The notes beneath the pieces were generated by a model. It was not told where the DNA came from. It did no database searches and saw nothing but the letters and a program-made list of their open reading frames with translations. A DNA stretch of 64,000 nt from Symbiodinium natans (lineage: Eukaryota > Sar > Dinophyceae > Suessiales > Symbiodiniaceae), in contig CAJNDS010001491.1 in the NCBI GenBank assembly GCA_905221605.1, forward strand, positions 598,360 to 662,359. Direction: 5' to 3'. Positions 58,301-64,000 of this stretch are shown here, piece after piece; position 1 is the first letter of the stretch; each line of letters begins with the position of its first letter. The position numbers were made by a program, and so were the translations under genes.

Positions 58301-58488
58301 CCCTACTACCCATACTATGCCCCATAAAATGAATCAACCTAACCTTGCCCAGTTTCGGATGTTACATCACCTGATAAATAGGATGAGATAGAGTATTTTA
58401 AGGATAATGGGCTACTAGTTATGATTATATGGCCAATATATGTTCACGGTGATGTAATAACCCAAACTGGGCGAGGCCTTCCCTGACT
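58301..58488 (-). repeat. Right terminal inverted repeat
   Basis: 188 bp starting CCCTACTACCCATACTATGC and ending CTTCCCTGACT. It is the reverse complement of the left TIR with one mismatch and also holds the internal inverted pair around GCCCAGTTT. Confidence 0.96.
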
Positions 58489-58493
58489 CCTGC
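58489..58493. repeat. Right target-site duplication CCTGC
   Basis: It matches 38940-38944 exactly and abuts the right TIR. Confidence 0.88.
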
Positions 58494-58705
58494 TCCCCCC
58501 CCCACCCCCCCCCAGAAAAGAACAACAACAAACCCCCTAAATCCCTCATACGAGATGTAAAGCGCTCATCGAAACAGAGCCGAAGAGAGAGCCCTCCTGA
58601 GAAGCCCTGAAGCCCCTAAGCCCTAAATCCTAAACCCTAAACCCTAAACCCTAATCCCTAAACCCTAAACCCTGAACCCTGAACCCTAAACCCTAAACCA
58701 ACAAG

Positions 58706-58791
58706 GACCGCGGCTTCGTGCTCCGCGCCCTCGCGGCCGGTGGCCCAGCGGCGCCCGCTGTGGCCTTCGCAGCCCCAGAGCCGCTGGGAGT
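58706..58791 (+). CDS. DUF4116-like repeat exon after the insertion
   Basis: After CAACAAG the plus strand reads DRGFVLRALAAGGPAAPAVA followed by FAAPEPLGV. The pattern D-R-x-F-V-L-x-A-L-A-x-G-G ... A-F-A-A-P-E-P-L fits a DUF4116 unit. It lies on the same strand as the exons left of the element. Confidence 0.48.
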
Positions 58792-58845
58792 CAGGGGATG
58801 TCAGGGATTTATGGCGCTTAGTGGCTTCGATGTCTTTTGCCTTGT

Positions 58846-59340
58846 ATATATATATACACACACATATGAGACACGCATATCATGTATGTGTATAAACAAA
58901 TAAATATAAATAAATAAATAAGTAGCTAAATAAAAAATGTATATATATATACACATATATGTATATATGTATATATGTATATATGTATATATGTATATAT
59001 GTATATATGTATATGTGTATATATGTATATACGTATATATGTATATATGTATATAGTATATATGTATATATGTATATATGTATATATGTATATATGTATA
59101 TATGTATATATGTATATATGTATATATGTATATATGTATATATGTATATACGTATATATGTATATATGTATATATGTATATATGTATGTATGTATATATG
59201 TATATATGTATATATGTATATATATATACATATATGTATATCTGTATATCTGTGTATATGTATGTATGTATATCTGTATATCTGTATATATGGATATATG
59301 TATATATGTATATCTGTATATATGTCTATATGTATACAGA
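58846..59340 (+). repeat. (GTATATAT)n-type microsatellite
   Basis: Long tandem ATATGTAT/GTATATAT units with minor variants (ATGTGT, CTGTAT). Open frames of up to ~160 codons of repeated M, Y, I, C and V on both strands are by-products. Confidence 0.95.
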
Positions 59341-59728
59341 CAATATGTAATATGCATTGTGATTCTGATTACGAGCTTTTCTGGAGTTGGGGTTGCAGGT
59401 TCTTAGGGGGGGTTGTTAGGGTTTTGGGTGTTTTGCTTTTGTGAGGCTTTGAGGGTGTGGGGTTTGTTGAGCTTCGAAGTCTCAGATTGGGCCAAAGTCA
59501 GGGGTGCTACTTCTGCAGGGTTCTTAAGGGAGGGGGGTTCGGGGGGGGTATGCGACCCCAAGGTTCGCCAAATTCATAGTCCCCAATACTCCCTGAGGCC
59601 CCCTAAGCTTCCCGAAGGTTCCCTGGGCACCTACGGTTCGAAGTCGGGGCAAGTATAGTAGCTATGTCTACACTAGAATCTAAACGTAGTCTTGACTAGG
59701 GTACTTAGAACTTCACGCTTTCTTAACT

Positions 59729-59832
59729 ACCCCTAAACCCTAAACCCTAAACCCTAAACCCTAAACCCTAAACCCTAAACCCTAATTCCTAAACCCTAAA
59801 CCCTAAACCCTAAACCCTAAACCCTAAACCCT
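59729..59832 (-). repeat. Interstitial CCCTAAA array
   Basis: About fifteen units with one CCTAATT variant. Confidence 0.95.
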
Positions 59833-59915
59833 GACCTTTGAGCAGGGGCGGCTTGCAGTCATCAGGCTCAAAGAGGGATGAGAGGGCCGCATGGGCCCGA
59901 GGTGTGAAAGCAACA

Positions 59916-59972
59916 GGTTTAGGGTTTAGGGTTTAGGGTTTAGGATTTAGGGTTTAGGGGTTAGGGCTTAGG
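59916..59972 (+). repeat. TTTAGGG array
   Basis: Seven or so units, opposite in orientation to 59729-59832. Confidence 0.88.
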
Positions 59973-60109
59973 GTTCGCCCCAAGCCTTAGAGAACCCCAG
60001 AGCATGTCTTGAACCCCAGCTGTACATCCTTGAGGTGTGAGGGCCCTAAACCTCCAAAACCTCCTAAGGCGGTTTGTATACTTCGGCCCAACACCCAAAA
60101 AAGACAACC

Positions 60110-60237
60110 CTAAACCCTAAACCCTCTCAACCCTCTAAACCCTCTAAACCCTCTCAACCCTCTCAACCCTCTAAACCCTCTAAACCCTCTAAACCCTCTA
60201 AACCCTCTAAACCCTCTAAACCCTCTAAACCCTAAAC
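60110..60237 (-). repeat. CCCTCTAAA nine-base array
   Basis: CCCTAAA is expanded here to the 9-base unit CCCTCTAAA/CCCTCTCAA, about twelve copies. A related CCCCTTAAA array is at 60362-60500. Confidence 0.9.
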
Positions 60238-60264
60238 TACAACTGTAGGAGGGTGTCGGCACAG

Positions 60265-60361
60265 GTTGCTGAAGGATCCCGACTTCTTGGTGGCGGCTGT
60301 GCGCCAAAACCCCTGGACACTGGGCTACCTGCCTGAGCAGGCAGGGCAAGCTGGTTCCTAA
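60265..60361 (+). CDS. DUF4116-like repeat exon
   Basis: After an acceptor GGCACAG the plus strand reads LLKDPDFLVAAVRQNPWTLG followed by YLPEQAGQAGS to a TAA. L-L-K-D-P-D-F-L-V-A-A-V-R-Q-N is a clear DUF4116 unit. The stop may be intronic. Confidence 0.58.
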
Positions 60362-60500
60362 ACCCTAAACCCCCTTAAACCCCCTTAAACTCCCTTAAGC
60401 CCCTTAAACCCCCTTAAACCCCCTTAAACCCTCTAAACCCCCTAAACCCCCTTAAGCCCCCGAAGCCCCCTAAGACCCCTAAGCCCCCTAAGCCCCTTAA
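60362..60500 (-). repeat. CCCCTTAAA-type array
   Basis: Degenerate units CCCCCTTAAAC/CCCCCTAAG. Confidence 0.8.
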
Positions 60501-60552
60501 AGGCTATAAACCCCCCTAAAGGCCCGAAACCTTTCTTCCTGGTTGACCCCCT

Positions 60553-60631
60553 CTGAAAGGCAAAGAGAGACCCCAACGTGATCCGGGAAGCTGTGAAGCG
60601 CTTCTCGACTCGACTGGGCACCCTAGAATCC
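60553..60631 (+). CDS. DUF4116-like repeat exon
   Basis: The plus strand reads KRDPNVIREAVKRFSTRLGT followed by LESG. K-R-D-P-N-V-I-R-E-A-V fits the start of a DUF4116 unit. The following bases are TTTAGGG repeats. Confidence 0.45.
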
Positions 60632-60768
60632 GGGTTTAGGGTTAGGGTTTAGGGTTTAGGGTTTAGGGTTTAGGGTTTAGGGTTTAGGGTTTAGGGTTTA
60701 GGGTTTAGGGTTTAGGGTTTAGGGTTTAGGGTTTAGGGTTTAGGGTTTAGGGTTTAGGGTTTAGGGTT
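60632..60768 (+). repeat. Interstitial TTTAGGG array
   Basis: About nineteen almost perfect TTTAGGG units. Confidence 0.96.
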
Positions 60769-61280
60769 CCGCGAGTTCCTGAACAAAAAAACTTAGGACT
60801 CAACCCCTCCACCAAAGCTCCGAAGCCTGCACCCCTATACCCCAAACCCCAAAGTTGGTTGAGTCAGGATTTCAGAGCCAGCCTGATAGTAATTGTGAAA
60901 GTTCAATCATCCTATCCTTTCAAGCTGTTCTTTTGTGCCAAACACGCGATCCCGGGAAGCCGTTGGATCCCTGAGCCCATGAACCCCTGAAGCCCGAAAA
61001 TCCTTGAAGCCCCAAGTCCGAAGCTCTTGAACACTCGGGTTTAGGGTTTAGGGTTTAGGGTTTAGGGTTTAGGGTTGAAACATCCATGTCTCTCTCCCTC
61101 ATCTCTCTTAATTTTACTATTCCTCTATTCCGCTCTTGCTCTATTCCTTTCTTCTTCTATTCCTCTCGTCTTCATTTGTCTTCGGGGGGGCTTGCAACCG
61201 GCAACCAAATGTGGAGTTCTACGCGCAGCGATTGGTAGCAGTCCCTAGACCCGAAACTCTAGAACCCTGAATTAACGGGA
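60769..61280. other. No gene seen
   Basis: Unique sequence with a short TTTAGGG run (61038-61074) and a pyrimidine-rich CTCTATTCC-type stretch (61085-61180). Confidence 0.5.
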
Positions 61281-61285
61281 CGTTC

Positions 61286-61391
61286 ATGGGAACCCCAAAC
61301 AGGGAACCCCATCGGAATATCAACACTACCAGGGTCCTTCTGTTCCCTTTCTGTACCACATTCTTGGGGTTCCCTTGTTTGGGGTTCCCAT
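61286..61391. repeat. Foldback (MITE-like) element
   Basis: ATGGGAACCCCAAACAGGGA with ACCCC at 61286-61310 is answered by the near-perfect reverse complement at 61365-61391. The ~50-nt loop is unique. Confidence 0.7.
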
Positions 61392-61514
61392 TAGGATCCT
61401 TTAGACTTGGCCCAAAGACCCGAAGTTGCCCTTCAGAGACCAATATCCGGCAAAGTTGCCTGAGTACTGCTGAGCTTCAGGGCTCCAGACTGTGTTTGGA
61501 CATGTTCTGCTTGC

Positions 61515-61605
61515 TTGGTAGCCCAGTGGTGCCCTGTACCCTTGTTTTTTGGTTATGGCGGTTATGGGTTCCCTTCTAAAGTAACCACCCCAAAAAAAGG
61601 GTGCC
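61515..61605 (+). repeat. Partial introner/MITE-like sequence
   Basis: GGTAGCCCAGTGGTGCCC matches the left end of the element at 29418. AAGTAACCACCCCAAAAAAA lies inside it. A matching right end was not found. A similar inverted fragment lies at ~16395-16455. Confidence 0.4.
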
Positions 61606-61794
61606 CCTATTTCTGCTTCTGCTAGTTTTTTTCTCCCCTCGCGCCCAAGACCGAATGCAGTGCATCCCCACGCGGGGCCCAGGCAACGGCCGACGCTGGA
61701 ACCCCATGCACCCCCATTGCAAAGCAAGCGGGCGGTCAACATGGACCCGGAAAGAGCCGGCCGCTGCGTCAGGATGACATCGGCAGTTTTTCAA

Positions 61795-61940
61795 GGGTTT
61801 CCTTACTCCCCCCTCTATTCTACCCCCCCGCCCGCCAGGTTGCCTCCTTAAACAACCTTAAGTAGGCTTGATTATACCAAAATTAATGGTGGGGGGAACC
61901 TAGGGGGAGGTAGTATAGAGGAGGGAGGTAAGGGAACCCA
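61795..61940. repeat. Foldback (MITE-like) element
   Basis: GGGTTTCCTTACTCCCCCCT with CTATTCTACC at the left is matched by GGTAGTATAGAGGAGGGAGG with TAAGGGAACCC at the right. The ends (GGGTTyCC / GGAACCCA) resemble those of the element at 21243. Confidence 0.65.
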
Positions 61941-61944
61941 TGAC

Positions 61945-63230
61945 AGTTGCATTCGGTCTTTGGAAACTTACTCAACCCTAATCCCTAAACCCTAAGTGCC
62001 CTATAGTCCACATGCCGAAAATCCCAAACCCTAAGTTGTATGCACTGGTAGGCGAGCCCCCAAAATGATGGGACCCTGCTTTTGACAGCTCAGGGTGTGT
62101 AGGAGGTTCATCTCTAGTGGGTTTAGGGTTTAGGGTTCAGGGGTCTTCCACGAATTGGGGTTAGTTGTGGAAAGTCCGATTCGAAGATTCTCACAGTCTT
62201 GGGGAACCTACTCTACCTGCTACTACAGTGTACTTAAAAGGTGCCCTAGTTTGGAGAGCTCTCTGACGCTATCTTTTTTACTTGGCTTTAAGAGGATCAT
62301 ATTCCGGAATCTTCTTCAGAAATTTTCAAGAAGTTAAGCGTGACCCTGAACTACCTTTTGTTTTGGGTATCTGAGAGCAGTGGCCATGTGCTTCAGAGCG
62401 TCTCACACAAAGTCGGGGCGCCTCCGTCGAGGCCTCGCACTCCGCCTTCGGCTGACATGGGAAACGCTCACTGAAACCCCCTAAACCCGGAGTTGAACTC
62501 TTTAGGGTTTCAGGTTTAGGGTTTAGGGTTTCAAGGTTTCAAGGTTTGTGGCCCTGAGCCCTAAGCCCTAAAGCCCCTGAAGCCCCCTAAACCCCCTAAA
62601 CCCCGAAAGCAAAGAGCCTAATTGTAAGTTTCCTGAGCAGCTCCACCTGAGCAGTCTCGAAGCTTTATTTCTGCCCCAAATATCCCCTGTGCGCATGGTA
62701 GGCTCTCAAGCTTATGGCATTTTTTTTGGCACTTGTCTAAGGCTCCCGTATCATTAGAGGTATGTCAACAAATGGCCTTAGTAACGACGAGGCGGCGCCT
62801 GAAGTGCGAAACTTAGAATGCGTTCTTACGAAGGAGACTTGATATTTCATGTCATTTGCCCCTGTTTGCTTTCGCGTAGGTGGGACCATCAAGTTTACAT
62901 ATCAAGTGCGCACGAGCTTCAAGTCTCGCATGACGCTGCTCTGAGAAAATAGTTGTTGAACTCAGTGCTCTGAATTCTAGTTTCAAAAGCCTACCAGAAA
63001 AAATTCAAAATTCATCTATGCAGTCAAGTTTTCCCCATTCAAGCCGTAGAGGATAAGCTGTAGAAGACAAGACTTTGCAAGTAACCGGCGCATTCTGGTA
63101 AAATCGTAGGAATGTCCTTCTACGTACTTTTTTTTTATACTTCCAAGTCAGTCACTGGACTTGGCCGAAGGCCCGAAGGGCAAAGACCCCTGATGGAATC
63201 TCGCCACCGGGCAAAAATGCTTGGGGTTTT
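61945..63230. other. No supported gene
   Basis: Mixed unique and weak telomere-like text. A short plus-strand frame at 62155-62337 shows no domain. The interval 62760-63180 is repeat-poor and also shows no coding signature. Confidence 0.45.
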
Positions 63231-63231
63231 G

Positions 63232-63328
63232 GGGCTTAGGGTTTAGGGTTTGGGGTTTAGGGTTTGGGGTTTAGGGTTTGGGGTTTAGGGTTTAGGGTTT
63301 AGGGTTTGGGGTTTAGGGTTTAGGGTTT
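63232..63328 (+). repeat. TTTAGGG/TTTGGGG alternating array
   Basis: Units alternate between TTTAGGG and TTTGGGG in a 14-base higher-order pattern. Confidence 0.92.
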
Positions 63329-63604
63329 TTGTGGCTGCGGCCCTCTAAACCTCGAGCTCCGCAGCGACAACAGCCACAACCGCAAGGGAGCACACCTTCA
63401 GGTGTGACGCTGGAGGCGCATGATCGCAGCGGGTTGCCGAGCCCGGTGGCTTTGCTGCAGAAAAAAATTGGGGGCGCTTCCAGCATCCGTGGTGTTTGGG
63501 GTGCTCCAGGTCCTACATCCGCGGGCCCGCGATGCTCGGACCCCGTGCTGTTACTATGCAAGTCCTATACGTCAACCTTTGTTTTTTCACACCTCGAGAA
63601 ATGA
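63329..63604 (+). CDS. Possible host exon, unknown protein
   Basis: The plus strand reads SKPRAPQRQQPQPQGSTPSG, continuing VTLEAHDRSGLPSPVALLQK and KIGGASSIRGVWGAPGPTSA. The text is P/Q/G-rich and probably disordered. An overlapping frame (to 63744) and the minus strand are also open, so the frame is uncertain. Confidence 0.32.
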   Translation: MWLRPSKPRAPQRQQPQPQGSTPSGVTLEAHDRSGLPSPVALLQKKIGGASSIRGVWGAPGPTSAGPRCSDPVLLLCKSYTSTFVFSHLEK

Positions 63605-64000
63605 TCCAGTTGCCACAATACGTTTACTTTGCTTTGTTTATTATCAGTATATTGCCACTACAAGTACTGTTACCATCCTCCTTCTCCAACTTCTACCCAG
63701 AATTTGTGACGGCGGCCTCTGCTCTGATCTGTGAGAAGAAGTAGGAAGGTTATGCTCAGTCTCAGATGCCTTGAGCGAATCTTTGCCTTGCTAGCCGAGA
63801 GGCCAGGTACAGTGTTGTGGTCGAGCGCAAGGAGCGTGTGCGGCGCCGCTGCAGGCTCTTTTTTCTTGAGTGAAAGTCCAGTATATTAGGTAGCAATGAG
63901 CTTGACGCGTGCGGTCTACTTTCTCGTGCTGTGGTCAGCCGACGGTACTTGCAACTGTCGCGATGGCTCCTGCAACGAGGTTTGCACAAACAATGCCACT
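63605..64000. other. No supported gene
   Basis: A hydrophobic open frame continues to 63744, and a minus-strand frame lies at 63762-63989. Neither shows a recognisable domain. Confidence 0.4.

Larger units (their letters stand above)
38945..58488. mobile_element. Integrated Polinton/Maverick-like virus (PLV), complete
   Basis: The element is bounded by 188-bp terminal inverted repeats with one mismatch and a 5-bp target duplication, and begins AG and ends CT as Polintons do. It encodes rve integrase, family-B polymerase fused to a helicase, A32-type ATPase, major capsid and penton proteins, lipase and a fibre. These are the hallmarks of Polinton-like viruses, which can form virions. The AT-rich block (~40.86-58.3 kb) contrasts sharply with the host DNA. 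The large ORFs are all intact and the TIRs nearly identical, so the insertion looks recent. It lies between DUF4116-like exons of the host. Confidence 0.95.

Noticed and set aside
58926-59444. Long ORFs rich in M, Y, I, C and V on both strands
   Set aside because: They are translations of a (GTATATAT)n microsatellite.
60110-60349. 79-aa minus-strand ORF with FRG repeats
   Set aside because: Most of it translates the CCCTCTAAA array; the opposite strand carries the convincing DUF4116-like exon.
60632-60768. Chromosome end (telomere)
   Set aside because: Arrays of this type are short, occur in both orientations and are flanked on both sides by unique or coding sequence, so they are interstitial.
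1-64000. tRNA, rRNA or spliced-leader RNA genes
   Set aside because: No cloverleaf with conserved T-loop, rRNA core sequence or dinoflagellate spliced-leader sequence was recognised by eye; a tRNAscan/Rfam run would be decisive.

Overview
The window looks like nuclear DNA of a protist, most likely a dinoflagellate-type alveolate, carrying one complete integrated Polinton/Maverick-like virus. The host part is saturated with interstitial TTTAGGG/CCCTAAA telomere-type repeats and their variants (TTTGGGG, GGGCTTA, CCCTATA). It has no long host ORFs, but it contains many short, codon-coherent islands that read as exons. Two recurring protein types support an alveolate host by general knowledge of these families: helical-repeat proteins of the RAP/octotricopeptide (OPR) type with signatures such as LxPQxLAxxAWxxA, and DUF4116-like repeats with signatures such as LRxDxELVLxAVxxNG. 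Species cannot be read from the sequence.

Layout. 0-4.3 kb: telomere-like arrays, a 49-bp satellite that switches orientation, and four copies of a ~36-bp palindrome. 4.4-11.8 kb: minus-strand exons of one or more OPR/RAP-like genes, with introns built largely of CCCTAAA repeats; several exons have GT-AG borders that can be read to the base. 12-17 kb: no recognisable gene except a zinc-finger ORF at 17.2 kb. 17.6-20.1 kb: a ~140-bp satellite. 21.5-21.9 kb: a 21-bp array with an inverted block. 22-38 kb: scattered mostly plus-strand exons, interstitial telomeric arrays and small foldback or introner-like elements. 37.9-38.7 kb and 58.7-60.6 kb: DUF4116-like exons on the plus strand.

38,945-58,488 is a 19.5-kb element with 188-bp terminal inverted repeats (one mismatch), AG/CT termini and a 5-bp target duplication (CCTGC). 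It sits between DUF4116-like exons, probably in an intron of that gene. From ~40.9 kb to the right TIR it is AT-rich and compact, and has the Polinton-like virus gene set: rve integrase, a 1300-aa family-B polymerase fused to an SF1 helicase, A32-type packaging ATPase, double-jelly-roll major capsid protein, penton/minor capsid protein, a DUF5754-type protein, a lipase, a fibre with an S74 intramolecular chaperone domain, and about ten small unknown proteins. No adenain-like (Ulp1-type) maturation protease is visible.

The element genes form facing and diverging clusters. The integration/replication genes lie on the left and the virion genes on the right. Perfect or near-perfect hairpins sit on the stop codons at many gene ends. 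A shared ACTTAAAGAAWA motif precedes three left-side genes, while the virion genes have only TA-rich upstream sequence. Between the left TIR and the AT-rich block is a GC-rich, host-like segment carrying an apparently spliced gene (65-bp GT-AG intron). It is a candidate captured cargo gene and, with the polymerase fusion, the most unusual part of the window.
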